Positions 23,924-36,801 of a stretch of 64,000 nt of DNA are shown here, one piece after another. Numbering within the stretch: position 1 is the stretch's first letter; the number at the start of each line of letters is the position of its first letter. The position numbers and the translations under genes were made by a program. Where the stretch lies: assembly GCA_907164885.2 (NCBI GenBank), contig OU015493.1:54847302-54911301 (forward strand). Direction: 5' to 3'. Under the pieces are notes generated by a model that was given only the letters and a program-made list of their open reading frames with translations, did not search any database and was not told where the DNA came from. This DNA comes from Dolomedes plantarius (Eukaryota; Arthropoda; Arachnida; Araneae; Dolomedidae).

Positions 23924-25304
23924 AACATAGAGATAGACCGACATTATACATTTAACTTTGTAATTAAAAACATTGAGAATAATGAATTTAACCGATATAA
24001 TAGAATTTTTTCTAGAACAAATATAACTTAAATTTTTAGACACCTAAATCATGGGGCAAAAAAATGGCTTCAGATACATTTTATTAATTTTTAGTCCTAG
24101 CACTAACCCATAAATAGTTTATATAATTTCTACGAGATCGAATTTTTTTACTTCATTAAAAAATAATGATACGTATGACTATGAAACTACTTAATTGCTA
24201 TATGAGATTTTGAAGTAAATAGAATTGACAAGGAGTGTCTCCTTTCTTGAAAATAAAAGTGTTTAAATGTCGTTCAAATATACTTTTTTATCCCTGAAAA
24301 GACACACTTTTACGAACTGTTGCTTTGGAGCAGTAATAAAAGACATCTCCCATTTCTCTTCTCTAAAACTCCCATCTCCAGCTCAAAAAGTGCTTCGGTC
24401 ACGAAGTTTCCATCGATCATTATTACAGTTAATAAAGGTCACAGGGTGTGTAAGAGCTCTATTTTCTAATGTAAACGTATAAAAAGCTGTAGTTTATGGA
24501 TCTAGAAAGTAAACAACATAAGAAAGAAAATGCTACTGAATATTTTATGCCCCAAACAGAGCTTATTTTTTTATTCAACATAATTAAAAGTTAAATATAT
24601 AAATAAATATAATTTATAGTTATTAAATGAATTTTAATTCTAATAAGGTTTATTGAAAAAATATTAAAAATTTAACTAATTGAAATTTTGCTCACTTCTT
24701 CTCTTTTCCTTTTTTTTTGCCAGATAATTGAATTTACATGCATTTTAATTTAGAAATTAAAGTATTAAGGTACGGAATTTTTATTAATAATAAAATGATT
24801 TCATTTAAAAGATAAAATGCATAATATTTTTATTAAAAAAATTAATCGGAAAGTAGAATTATAAAACTTTTCATTAATGAAATATCTTTCTTATTCAAAT
24901 GAATTCTAATTTAATGAAAAGAAAGCTCACACTTTTTTTAATTATTTATTAATCCCACGCAATGTTTTTTCGTACAGTTGATTATTCTTCAGAATTAATT
25001 TCTTCAGTAGTATAACTGTCGTCCTCGGATGACAAATATACTGCTGAAAAGATTAATTTTTAGTTAGTAATTACTCAAACTACTTAAATCATTTGATATT
25101 TTCATCCATATTATTTTTCCTCGTGTATATCAGCTATTTCTCAGCTAGGCATTCGTCTCCCATCACAGTATTGATGCCGAGTGAGTTGGCAATGCTACCC
25201 TTTATCATTAGAATACGTGGTTGATTTATGACTCTAGAGATAAGCTTCATGCAATCTTTTAAAATTCCAGCAGAATATATTTTCCCGTGTCATTGGGAAT
25301 TATT
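23923..25304. other. No gene seen; AT-rich spacer
   Basis: Very AT-rich. Short open frames, such as 24267-24482, have no family resemblance. Confidence 0.5.
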
Positions 25305-25615
25305 AGTTATTCGTAGCTGCTACATTATTGCTGTGGTCTTTCAAAAGACGTTATATTGTGAAAATAGTTACCACTATATCATTGAGGAAATTAATTGGAA
25401 ATAACAATTCCTTCGATACGAACTTAAAACTCGTTTACCCCATCGTCCCCGAATGCATAGTTAGTTATTCACAGCTACTACCTTGCAGCTGTGGCCTTTC
25501 ATATAAGGTTATATTCTAAAAATAGTTATCACTTTATTGTGACGAAAATTAACATGGTATTAAAACTAGTTTACCCTATCATCTCCGATAGGAAGACATT
25601 ATAAATGAGAACAAG
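25305..25615. repeat. Two-copy tandem duplication, about 158-bp unit
   Basis: Copies start AGTTATTCGTAGCTGCTAC (25305) and AGTTATTCACAGCTACTAC (25463). They share GCTGTGG-CTTTCA, GTTATATT and AAAATAGTTA-CACT further on. Moderately diverged. Confidence 0.7.
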
Positions 25616-25791
25616 AACTAGTGCGTTACTTAGTAAGATATCCTTGAGTGATTCTAATTCTGTAATGCGTGTTATAAAAATTTCTTAATTTTTTCTTGGC
25701 TGATCATGCAAGCCGAGAAAAACATAATACTTTTAAAAAGAGGAAAATACGAGAATGAAAAGTAATGTCCCATCTATTTTTTCCATATAAT

Positions 25792-26930
25792 AAAATGAAA
25801 CATGAAAAATAAATTTACGAGGAAGTTTTACATTTGTTCATTTTTTATTAACCCTTCTGTTTGCTTTTTATGGACACTTAAGTCTTGGACCCTTGAGTCT
25901 TGGACCCTTAAGCCTCCTGTAATAGGGGGGAGAGATATCTTTACATAATTTCTTAACATAATGAAACATATATGTACCTAACATAGTGCTAAACTCATCA
26001 GATGCTGTAATGTTTAACTTGTTGAATGAAGGAACTGAGGTTTGTAAACGGGAATCGGAACTTTGCCTGACATGCGTTTGTTATATTTAACAGCGACCGT
26101 TCAAGGGTATGATTACGGACTGTTGGTCTAATGTTTGACAAAAATTAATCTTCTTTAAAACGTTAACAATATTGAACATAATGAACAAAATGAAATATGA
26201 AAAATCAATTCACCAGGAAGTTCCACATTTGTTCATTTTTTTATTAACCCTTCTGTTAGCATTTTTGTTAAGAGTTTTGCAGCTTCAAGCTTCCTGTAAT
26301 AGGAAAAAGAGATATATTTACATAATTTCTTAACATAATGAAACGTATATGTATCTAACATAATACTAAACTCTTCAGATGTTGTAATGTTTGAATTGTT
26401 GAATAATGACATTGAGGTTTGGAAACGGAAATCGGAACCTTGCCTGACAGGCGTTTGTTATATTGAACAGCGACCGTTCAAGGGGATGATTACGGACTGT
26501 TAGTCTATTGTTTGACAAAAATAATCCTCTTTAAAACGTCAACAGTATTGAACATAATGAACAACATTAAATATGAAATGTCAATTTGTCAGGAAGTTTT
26601 GCATTTGTTCAATTTTTTGAACCCTTCTGTTATCTTTTTTAATAATAGTTTTGCAGCTTCAAGCCTCATGTAATAGGGAACAGATATCTTTACATAATTT
26701 CATAACATAATGAAACGTATATGTACCTAACATAATGATAACTCATCAGATGTTGTAATGTTTAACTTGTTGAATAATGGCACAGAGGTTTGTAAATGGG
26801 AATCGGAATTTTCCCTGACAGGCGTTTGTTATATTGAACAGCGAACGTTCAAGGGAATTATTACGGACTGTTAGTCAAATGTTCGACAAAAATTAATCCT
26901 CTTTAAAACGTCAGTGGCATTGAACATAAA
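25792..26930. repeat. Three-copy tandem repeat, about 380-395-bp unit
   Basis: Copies begin at about 25792, 26187 and 26564 (AAAATGAAA-ATGAAA, then CAGGAAGTT-CATTTGTTCA). They share CCTGTAATAGG, CATAATGAAACGTATATGTA, GCCTGACAGGCGTTTGTTAT and CAGCGACCGTTCAAGG. They look like three generations of one unit, with no coding frame conserved between them. Possibly the tail of a larger satellite-like family. Confidence 0.85.
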
Positions 26931-26972
26931 AAATTTCAGGTAGTCTCTAACGAAACTACCGCGGGTTATTAA

Positions 26973-27003
26973 CGTAGGATTACTTATCGGTGCTTACCTC
27001 TTT

Positions 27004-27079
<76 letters not shown>

Positions 27080-27251
27080 TGTATGTCAAAATTTTGAAGC
27101 ATCTTAGTACTTTTCTGTTTAACTTTTCTAAGCGATAGACTGGGTTTTGCGCGCTACCAAAATAATAACAAGTGAGGACGAACGGACGGACGGTTTTAGC
27201 GTCTGAAATTTTCCTTTCCGAAGGACCGTTAGGGAGGAACGTAATCCTACG
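26973..27251. mobile_element. TTAA-flanked short MITE
   Basis: TTAA at 26969-26972 and 27252-27255 flanks an 11-bp perfect inverted repeat CGTAGGATTAC / GTAATCCTACG. The 279-bp interior is interrupted by a long (TA)n tract (about 27006-27075). It is distinct from the GGGGGTCC family. No coding capacity. Confidence is limited by the short termini. Confidence 0.5.
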
Positions 27252-27255
27252 TTAA

Positions 27256-28416
27256 AAATAAATATATATATATATATACAAGTATATACCTAGGATAACA
27301 TTTGGCGTCATTAACAGATGGGGAAATAAGTGAGCGAAATTCATTGGAAATACCACTTCTTCACAATGCTCGGATAGTTCAGGTAGTAGAATAACAACAC
27401 TAGGTTAGGAGCCACAAGTTCAGTCTCACCCCTGGAAGTCGTTATAACATTTTTAAATTTTCCGAAAAAGTCATATTTTATTCAATGTGAAAATGGTCAT
27501 CACACAAATTCATAATTAGATTCTTATAAATGCACAATATCCAGAATAGCTAAAATTCACTTTCCTGCGCTCCAACTCATGAGGGTCGGAATTCAGAAAA
27601 TCCGAGCTCATTTTATTACCCTGAGCAGAGTGCATCTTGCTTAGGATATTTCTAAATATATTCGCTCCAAGAACAGAGATATTTACGTCCCTGTGGCGGA
27701 ATATATTATGCCAAGGTCCGGTGCTAAATAAAATTTTTGCATGCGTCAATACTCGTGCAAGGGAGGTACTCTCGCCTTTTTATTTCGAACAGGTTTTAGA
27801 GCGTATAAAAATGGCTCGATAAAATGCTTCTATAAATTTTTGGTACCAGAACATCAACGAAAATAAAGGGGTACGCCTGATCTTTTTTTTCACATCCGTG
27901 CATGCAAAGCCCTAAAAAGTTTTATTCACAAATTTCATTACTAATAGCATTTATTTTAGCTTTTTATGCTTCGAAGCTATTGGCTGGAAATTTTAATAAA
28001 GTGGGGTCAATTTATGCCATTGGAAATTTTATTTTGTACTTATTTTTCTATCGTGTATACACAAGCAAGGATGTGCCTTAGATAATTCAAAGACAGAAAA
28101 AGAGAGTGTGATCCTCTTTTCGATTTTATTTTTCCTATATATCTCCTCTGCCTGTTCGATAATTACTTAAAGCAGGAGCAAATAATTTAAGTAGATAAAA
28201 CATATTAAAATAGATTGAAGTAAAATATAGAATTAATAAACTAAATATTTTATTTATTTATTTATTCTATTTATTTCCCATAGTAGGGCAATACAAAATA
28301 AAGAAGTACAAAATAGCACAACAAAAATTTTCAACATAAACTGACCGAAGTCATTGCCTTAACCTTTTCCTTACGGGACAGGATAACATGTATCCCAAGA
28401 ATACGGGCCCAAAAAT
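27256..28416. other. No gene seen
   Basis: Includes a minor (TA)n at 27262-27280. A minus-strand frame at 27516-27749 overlaps a plus-strand one and neither resembles a known protein. Confidence 0.45.
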
Positions 28417-28606
28417 GAACAAACGAACGAACGAACATACATACATACATACATACATACATGTATGCATACATACATGCATACATACATGTATACATAC
28501 ATACATACGTACATACATGTATGCATACATACATGCATACATACATGTATACAAACATGTATACATACATACATACATACATACATACAAACAAACAAAC
28601 AAACAA
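28417..28606. repeat. (ACAT)n / (AACG)n / (ACAA)n tetranucleotide microsatellite
   Basis: AACG units, then long ACAT with interspersed GTATGCAT variants, then ACAA units. All the Tyr-Met-Cys-Val-rich open frames on both strands come from this repeat. Confidence 0.97.
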
Positions 28607-28681
28607 ATCCCCTTAATAGCCCTTCTTACAAAGGGAGTATTAAATTCTAAAGAAGGAATCGGAAAAATGGGCCCCTTTAAG

Positions 28682-28880
28682 CTAAAGGTTGAGTGCTCTA
28701 GTTTGCCAGTAACTCGTCTCAGTGTCGCCATGAAGTGACAAGCAACGATGGAGGTGGGCTCGGTTCATTGGTTCTGCTATATTACAAAGAGGACACTTGG
28801 TCGAATTTAGTAAATTAAATATAAAAGCACCAACAATAGAGAATGATAGTGTGCTTGGGTTAGAATCCCCACTATGTCAT
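28682..28880 (-). pseudogene. LINE ORF2 C-terminal zinc-knuckle remnant (a)
   Basis: On the minus strand the frame reads VGAFIFNLL, CPLCNIAEPMNRAHLHRC and TETSYWQTRAL, ending in TAG (28684-28682). The Cys-x2-Cys...His...Cys cluster followed by a YW-AR word is the hallmark of the extreme C-terminus of the reverse-transcriptase ORF in CR1/Jockey-like LINEs. The upstream reverse transcriptase is missing, as in a 5'-truncated copy. The exact clade is unknown. Confidence 0.6.
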
Positions 28881-29296
28881 GGGCATTCCTGGATTGGACC
28901 CTGATTGCGATCAATGTTAGCTCACATTAATGGTTCTCCAATAATAAGAAAACCACCAAAATTTTATAGGGGTGGGGGGTGGACGAGGGTCGATAAGATA
29001 AGTGTCTACCACATTGGAGAAAAAATAGCAATTATGTAATGATCGTAAAAAAAGTTTGTTATAATGGACTAAATACTTCTAAATGAATTTCGAGGAGGGT
29101 AATTCGTTGTTTATAAAAGGCAGATAGCAAGTCAGGGAACATAGAAGTAATTTCGACTAAAATACGCAGTGATTTCCTTGCCAGGACCATAAGAGAGAAT
29201 TTTTTTTAAATTTCCAATGCCACAGATTAAAAGACAACTACAGCCAAAGAAAAGCACAACACAAGATAAACAAAAAAGATAAAAGCTGCAGCAAAT
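28881..29296 (-). other. Probable 3'-terminal LINE sequence between two ORF2 remnants
   Basis: No frame is preserved. By position it should include the 3' untranslated part of the LINE copy whose ORF2 tail lies at 29297-29588. Confidence 0.3.
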
Positions 29297-29588
29297 TGTC
29301 TATCAATCCAAAAGTCTCGTGGCTCCCCAGTACCGGTCCACAAGAGAACGTTTCATTTAATGCAGGGCAATGAAACAAATGTTCGCAGTTCATGACCCGT
29401 CCCAAATCACAGAGTCTGCAGAAAGGACTAGAAACAATGTTGAAGCGGTGTAAATGTTCCAGGAGTCAGTCATGGTCAGTGGCTAATCTAAACTCGGCCA
29501 CCATTTTATGTCTGGGACATTTAGAGACACCAAATAATTTTTCTCCCCAAGGCTTTTGAGAAGTTCTAATGGCGAACCTCTTTTTAAG
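29297..29588 (-). pseudogene. LINE ORF2 C-terminal zinc-knuckle remnant (b)
   Basis: The minus-strand frame reads KPWGEKLFGVSKCPR, MVAEFRLATDHD, a stop (29468-29466), then LLEHLHRFNIVSSPFCRLCD and NCEHLFHCPALN. The order of AEFRLATDHD, HLHRF and C-x2-C...H-x4-C is the ORF2 tail of CR1/Jockey-type LINEs. It is better preserved than remnant (a), lies in the same orientation about 700 bases away, and is clearly diverged from it, so the two are separate insertions. Dead: stop codon, and loss of frame after CPALN. Confidence 0.7.
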
Positions 29589-31495
29589 TCACACCTTTAA
29601 GAGATAAATTGAAGAATATTAATCACCAAGTTCAGATATAAAAAAATGGAGGAAACAAAGAAAAAAACAACAAAAATTAAAAAACTAATTGAAAATAGAT
29701 GAATTAATAAATGAGACTTAAATTTACTCAGAACAAACTCCAGATTAATTGGTCGAGCACACTGCGAGGAGTCACATATAGAGATTCTCATAAAAAAACT
29801 GCAGGTTAATATTATTTTGTTTTCACAATAGTCATATGAATTAAAATAAAATTAACAAGTAAAAGAATTAATGAATAGGACTGTGTGTTTTATAATCAGA
29901 TACTTAATGATTTTCAAAAGTAGTCAAGCCAAATACATCGCCAGTTGAGAAAAGCTCATAGTTCAAATACTTTATCACATTTTTAAATCTGCTCTCTCTC
30001 TCTTGGGGAAATTCCCAGGCAATATTTTTGCAATATTATTAGAAAATTTGCAATTAAATGTATTCTTCGCAATATTTAAGCAATATTCTTGAATAATTTT
30101 TGCTGTTACCAGATGAAAAAGTAATAATTTTAATGCTGAAATTTTGAACTCCAAGTTTTGATTTAATTTACTGAATACTACTGCAAAGGAAATTAAAGAC
30201 AAAATAATCCAGACTATAACATAAAGTTAACCGAATGATAATAATAAGATTTATGTGGAAGATAAAGAATTCCTTTTAGTATAAAGGATAGGATATTAAT
30301 ACTTCGAATATTCCTTAAAATTTTTCTATTTTAAAATAAATAAATATATTAAATAAATGGATAGATTTTATAAGGATTTTCAGCCTGTTCTTTATCAAAT
30401 AATTTTAAAAATATAGTAGATCCTTTCAAGAATATATATTTCTTACATCAATAAATTAGTACAGCTCTTTTATGAAACTATAGTGCACATAAAAAACAAA
30501 TTATTTAACATATTTTGCTTTGTAAACGTCTATTTTGAATAGTTTTTTTAATTCAATAATAAAAGTAGGACTCGAATGGACAGCTTTCATCCTATGAAGT
30601 GTTTTCCAATGAACTCTTAAACTCAAAGCAAAAATTTGCTTAAAATGCTACTGTTTAATCACTTGCAAAAGTAACTTTGCTAGAAGATTAGAAGTAGAAT
30701 GCATTTAGATGAATAAATGCTGTCATACACATTATATGTAAATTATATTTTTATTCATGATGAATCATATAACTAGATTCTTTTTATAGCCTAGAGTATA
30801 TTTGAGTGTCACTTGTTAATTACTTATTAAAGTATGGTCTTTGCCCTTCTTAATAGGTCTGGAGATTTCAGTAGAAAAGAAAGGAACTTAAAATATATTT
30901 CTTTGTTTCTTATTACTACTTCATTAATTTTATTTCGATGCTGTCCCAGAATGTAAAAATCTAATAAAAATTACATTTATCTCTCGAGGAAAATATAGGT
31001 ATTTTCTCGCTAATCTAATAATCAGCATAGTCTTTGTTTATATACAAATTAACTAAATATAAAGCTGACATGAAATCACATAAAATTTCTGCATAACCTG
31101 CAAATGAAACTATTCATTTCATCCCAAATGATTTCCTAGGCACAAATATGAAAAATAAATATCTCCCTAACGAGATAAAGACGAGATATATATTCAGATA
31201 TACAACATTCAGTTTATTAAAGCTGGTTAATTTATGAGTATTCCCAGGAGTGAATACACATTATAAGAAAATTGAGAACTGCATTAATTAATTAATAATA
31301 GACACATTCCAAGGTAATAACTCTATCATGTGTGTTAGAGAAATATTTGTCGATAATTTCTCTGCGGATCACAAATGAATACGTTAAAGGTAGGGAATTA
31401 TTTTAAGAATGACATTGCCATTATTTTATTGGTATTCAAATAAATATTTTTGGAAAATGATGCAGGAAATTAAAAACATTGGTTAGTTTATATAT
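29589..31495. other. No gene seen; strongly AT-rich spacer
   Basis: No recognisable protein, inverted-repeat boundary or tandem array was found. Open frames such as 29975-30202 (minus) resemble nothing. Confidence 0.5.
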
Positions 31496-31845
31496 AGGGT
31501 GAGCCAAAAGTTCGTAAAAACATTAAAAATACATAAAAAAAGGATGAAATTATGATAAAAAAGTTCGGTTTGCAAGAAAGGGCTCACAAGGAAGTCGGAT
31601 TTTTTTAGCAGTAAAATAAAATTAGTTAAAGAAGTCACCGGTAGAAGGCGCTAATGACCCGAAACACAATGCGCAGAACAATAGTACGTTCCATTCATTT
31701 ATTCTTGCTATAACAATTGTTCAACATGACCTCCAGAACATTGTATGACACAACTAAGGAGACTATTAATAGCTTGACCAACAACGCTCGATCGTGTAAT
31801 GGTATTATGAATTTTTAAAAATTTAACGAACTTTTATTTCCTTTC
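31496..31845. mobile_element. Possible small mariner-like inverted-repeat element
   Basis: The left end is AGGGTGAGCCAAAAGTTCGT-AAAAAC. The right end, read on the minus strand, is GGAAATAAAAGTTCGTTAAA. The shared AAAAGTTCGT word and A-rich inside suggest decayed terminal repeats about 350 bp apart. No transposase is readable. Tentative. Confidence 0.35.
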
Positions 31846-32013
31846 ATATGCTTCTGTTTTAGCATCTATAGTTTGAAATTAAAAACATCCTTGATCACTC
31901 AAACTTTACGCCTTTTATTTATATATGGATGCATCTATAGTTAACATAAAGCTGTACATTAAGACTAAGTGTATGATCAGTGTTAAAGATAATATCTAAT
32001 TAAAAAGGAAGTA

Positions 32014-33421
32014 CACTGCTGGCCACCCAAATTGCAACACCAAGAAAGACATGAGATATCACAAAAAAATTTATTTTGTAGATAGCATGTTGACCAAGTA
32101 TCAAATGATTAAATTTATAGACTTCTGTGAAGTGTGGTTCCTGCCAAAATCAGTAGCCAGAGTAGCCGCCATTGTTGGAGATCACCGCTGCCACACGCCT
32201 CGGCATTGATTCAAAGAGACTTTGGATGAGTTCTTGGGGTACAGCAGACCACTCAGCTTCCACACGTTGCCAAAGTTGATCTACTGTGGCAGCTAGGGAT
32301 GGAATCTGGGTCAATCGTAGAGCAACCATGGACCACATGTTTTCTATCGGCGAAAGATCCGGAGAGCGAGGCGGCCAGGGAAGCAATTCAATCTGGCGAT
32401 TGGCGAAGAACCGTTGGACAATGCGTGCCACGCGTGGTCGCGCATTATCCTGTTGAAATATGGCTGTGGGCAAGCCCTAAAGGTAAGGAAGGACAACTGG
32501 CTGCAACACCTCGAATATGTAGCTCTGGCTGTTTAAAGTACCGGCAATGTGTACTAGAGGTGTGCGAGAGTGATATCCAATACCGCCCCATACAATAATA
32601 CCTGGTGCAGGACCAGTGTGGCGGTGCATAACGCAGCTGTTCAGCATCCTCTCTTCACGGTGTCTCCAGACTCGAATGCGACCATCGTGGTGTTGCAGAC
32701 AGAAGCGTGACTCGTCAGTAAAGACAATTTCATTCCATTCTGCCGTCCACATCCTTCTGTCATCGCACCATTGGCGGCGGAGACGTCTGTGGTTCTGCGT
32801 CAAGGGTAGACAAAGCAATGGACGTCTTGCGGACAGACCACTCTGCTGTAAACGGCGTCGAATGGTAAGCGCAGACACTGGATGATGCGTTACAGACTTC
32901 ATGTTCTGTGCTATGGTTCGTGATGTGACTGAGCGATCCGTCACTGCCATGCGCACAATTTGCCTGTCATCACGTGAAGTGGTGCGATGAGGTGAATGCG
33001 ATCGAACACGCCGGTCCGTCGTACCCTCCTGCATCCAACGATCACATATCCGCATTACAGTTGTTTGGTTTCATCCAACACGACTACCGAATTCCCTGAA
33101 AGATAATCCACAATCTCGGTAGGCCACTATCCTTCCTCTGTCGAACTCGGATACTTGATCAAAAGATGATCGCTGTTTTCGACGAGGCATTATTGATCGT
33201 TTTTTTGAAAAAAATCACCAGAAAAACCCAATTGCCGAACTTGAAATCGTCGAAATCTCCAAGCCTTAAATAGCGCTTTGAAGTGGCACCACAGGCGCGC
33301 GATGTGCGTCTGCACTGAAATTCTAATCATTTGCATATCTCACCTCCGCTAATGCATGTTGTAAAATTCATGTTATTTGCATGTTTCCTTCAGGGTGTTG
33401 CATTTACAGTGGCCAGCAGTG
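32014..33421 (-). mobile_element. Near-complete Tc1-like transposon
   Basis: Inverted ends: left CACTGCTGGCCACCCAAATT, right (minus strand) CACTGCTGGCCACTGTAAAT, both running into TGCAACACC. TA target dinucleotides lie at 32012-32013 and 33422-33423. It is 1408 bp, full-length for the family, with one transposase gene on the minus strand. Confidence 0.9.
32150..33190 (-). pseudogene. Tc1-family DD34E transposase with two nonsense codons
   Basis: A single frame of 346 codons runs from ATG at 33190 (MPRRKQRSSFDQVSEFDRGR) to the conserved C-terminal GGYSGY. N-terminal helix-turn-helix parts are in residues about 10-110. Catalytic region: Asp in VFTDESRF, Asp in IFQQDNARP, Glu in SPDLSPIENMW. 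Breaks are TGA at codon 40 (33073-33071), where an arginine CGA is usual, and TAG at codon 238 (32479-32477). The residue after NARP is Arg, where His is common in this family. There are no frameshifts, so decay has been by point mutation only. Confidence 0.85.
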
Positions 33422-33423
33422 TA

Positions 33424-35895
33424 ATTCAGGAAATTTGTAATTACTGTCATGTAAAATATGTATGAATTTTTTTCAAACCAACACTTCATTTTATCCATGG
33501 TACAAAAAAACAAGGACTTTGATACGATCATAGATCATTCTGCTTTTCTTTCCATAAAATGCAGTAAGAATTAGTTGCACAGGTATGTGTTTATTAATAA
33601 AGGTATTATCTGAATCATTACAACTTTTTAAAAATAATAAAAATATTTCTTTGCCATTTTTTAAGTTTATATAATAATAGCTAATCTGATACAAGGTCTT
33701 CACTTATTATCAGAATTGTTGCTACAACAAAATCTAATTTAAGAATTTTTGCTACAACAATTATGTGCTCATTCTGCACAAACTTTGCTTATTCTCTTAT
33801 CTCTACTGTGACTAATTAGATTACCTATGGAAATTAGCAATGATTGACAGCCGAAAATAATAAGAGAGGTTCATTGATCTGTGTTCAAAACTATTGGAAA
33901 CGTGCTTCGTCTTTGAATAGATATAGTGGAGAACAATTCCTACCAGGAGAGTGTACTAAACGATCAAATTGCAACTGACAGCTTCTAAAAATCCTCAATG
34001 GGTGGTATAAATGGCTATTCCTTAACAGTTATATTCCTTCTTCAGATTCGGAGCCTTACGAGCAATTTTCTCTTTGGACGTATATTTGGGGCGTAAGGGA
34101 TTCATTCATTCAAAAGTTTTTGTTTTACAATTGTATGATACAAAATACTTTAAATCTGTGGTTTATCACCAAATTTTACTTTAGAAAAAAATTTTCATTA
34201 TAAATATGGGAAAGACAAATTGCTCTTGCTACGTTTTTTAAACTGAGATCCTCTCTTTGACGAAATTTCGTTGAATTGTCTTTTCCTCTATAGATAACGT
34301 AATGCTTGCGCATATTTTTCATCAATACATAAGGCTTTCTAATGTCATAATAATAATTTAGGAGTCTGACAGAGGATTTGACCTGCAGGTCTAACAGGTC
34401 ATTGATTTCCACAAATAAAGATTACCTGTTAAAGCAACTGGTGTTCAATTGATTGAAGACATTAATGTGTAAAACTTATACTCCCTAATTTCATGAATGA
34501 AAATATACCCATATAAATGCTAACGCAGAGAAGACTAGAGGTAAAATTTTATGCTACTGAGTTTAGCGACCAATGAGAAATAGTTTCTGAAAATATTGTT
34601 ATAGTTTATGCATTTTCCTCGATTTTGGTAGCATTTGAAAGTGATTGTTTATTTTTATAAAATGTTAGTCTAATTTGCTAAAAACTTAAGTTTTTAAACT
34701 GTAAGAGAATCACGATTTTTGACCATTGTACACTCTTTTATCATAGTTCGAACAGTCTTGAAATAATCCATGATATCCATGGAATTAAAATGTACAAATA
34801 GTAGAACAATTTTAGTTTGTCTATTTCTTTCAATCTTCTTGCAAACTGCGATAGATAAGATCCATTGAGTTATTGTGAAAATAACCTTAATTCCTTTCAG
34901 GCGTTTCCTTTTAATTTGAATTTTATCTTCTTTACTTCCTGATAAACGAAATCAATATAATTATATGATAAATTTATAAAATTACGCCTATAAATAGACT
35001 TCTATATGAAGGCATATCTTTCGCAATTACAATATTAATGTGACTAATTTATTTTTAAATTACATTATCTCTGAATGAAGGATAACACCATTAGAAAGAT
35101 AAATTTTTCTAGACATATATATTTATGCTTTTAAGTCTTAAGAACATTAGCTTTCTCTTTGTTACCACAAAATTTGAAAACACTCAAACAAGGTTCACTT
35201 TATTCTGAGATTTAATTTATTTCCTTTAGCGTTTACTATTTTTCTTAAATTTGGATCTGTTTTCCACTTTGCTATCGTAAGTATTGGGTGTTACTAGATA
35301 ACTGCTGCAGGAAATTTGAGTGTAAATAAATTATGTTTGTAAATTAGATGATTGGTTTTGAATAAGATTCTTTTTCATTCAAGATAACTTCAATCAAATT
35401 AGGAAATTACTTTCATTGTTTGATATTTATTATGGGAGTGAAACAGCCCGGGTATTGCGAAAATAAATTCAAAGCATAGAGTTTAGGGAATTTACTGGAT
35501 CGTGTATCATGGGGTATTTTTTCGTAACAAAAATAATTATTTTAATTTAATTAATTGTTCTAAACATCACCTATTTTTTTCTTTTCTTTTTCACCTTTAT
35601 AACTTTGAAAGGTATTCTCTATTCGTATAACTAACTTTTATGTTAGTTTATATACACACATAAAGTACAAAATTTAATATAAGAAGATTTTGAAAAGAAA
35701 GAGGTGACTAGCACTAGAGATGGTATTTTAAACCAAATTCTAGCAATTTAAACGAATGTTTTATGTAAATTATAATGAGTGCAAGATCAAACCAAAAATA
35801 CTAAATAAAAAACACCCGTCTTTTCGGAATATTGATTTTGAGTCTAAGGAAATGGACAGTATGTATAAAAGTTCAATTGTTGTTAGGAGCTTTTG
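33424..35895. other. No gene seen; AT-rich spacer
   Basis: Nothing recognisable on either strand; small open frames (33491-33703, 34176-34412, both minus) resemble no family. Confidence 0.5.
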
Positions 35896-35958
35896 ATATA
35901 TATATATATATATATATATATGTATCTATGTATGTATGTATGTATGTATGTATGTATG

Positions 35959-36019
<61 letters not shown>

Positions 36020-36020
36020 T
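35896..36020. repeat. (TA)n-(GTAT)n-(TA)n microsatellite
   Basis: Compound repeat with TA, GTAT and TA segments. Confidence 0.97.
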
Positions 36021-36798
36021 TTAAAGGTCCTAACAACAATTAAGTAAATAGTAAACGTATATTTGACTAAAATGTTATATCTTAGAAATTTGAGCTTCTA
36101 GAAAAATCTAATGACATATTTAAATTCAGGGCATCAAATTCATGTGAAATTAGCTCCAAATACCCCGGCACCAAAACCATTGTTGGCCTTTGATCTCTCT
36201 ATTATCTTTATGATCTCTAATTCATCTTATGGAGAGTACTAGGTGAACGAGTGTGAAATTCTCTCCGAAATCGTCTTTGCACTTTTACCACGTTTTTTAA
36301 CTTACAGTAGCACTTTAGAACAAACTTTCTTCCTTCAAAACCTAATCTTGATTCGGCTATTATTTCTCAACCGTTTAATCGGCAACAAAAATAAAATTCT
36401 ACTAGCTAATGAAGTGTAGAAACATTTTTGGCGACACCCAATATATGTATGTTAAAATGTAGGGTTAAAATATTACCATAACTCTGAAAGTGTCATCCAG
36501 TACAACAATAACAAAGCACATGCTTGTCGGAATACAGACGAGATTGAAATAAACAAATATCATTATATAAGAGTCTTATATAAGATACCGAATTAAGAAA
36601 TGTTATTTGCGTTTCAAAGTGTTAGTCCTCTTTCTTTTAAAATTAATGATGAAAGTTTGAAATGAAACTTTAGAGATTCTTTTCAAATTTCATTAAAACT
36701 TCTCAAGACCACCTCTTTTTTCTTAAAAAGAAAAACTTTGTGTTAAAGGTAAAGTTGTTTTCTTTTTATCGAGATAACACGATTATAATGCGCTTCAC
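36021..36798. other. No gene seen
   Basis: AT-rich flank of the long-TIR element. No feature was recognised. Confidence 0.45.
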
Positions 36799-36801
36799 TG
36801 T

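Noticed and set aside
27385..27450. tRNA-like patch with AGTTCAGTCTC
   Set aside because: Weak B-box match and no A box or cloverleaf could be drawn.
28417..28606. Regularly spaced repeat resembling a CRISPR-like array
   Set aside because: Tetranucleotide microsatellite without spacers, in a eukaryotic context.
28331..28738. Five overlapping Tyr/Met/Cys/Val/His-rich frames
   Set aside because: Artefacts of the ACAT/ACAA microsatellite, open in every frame.
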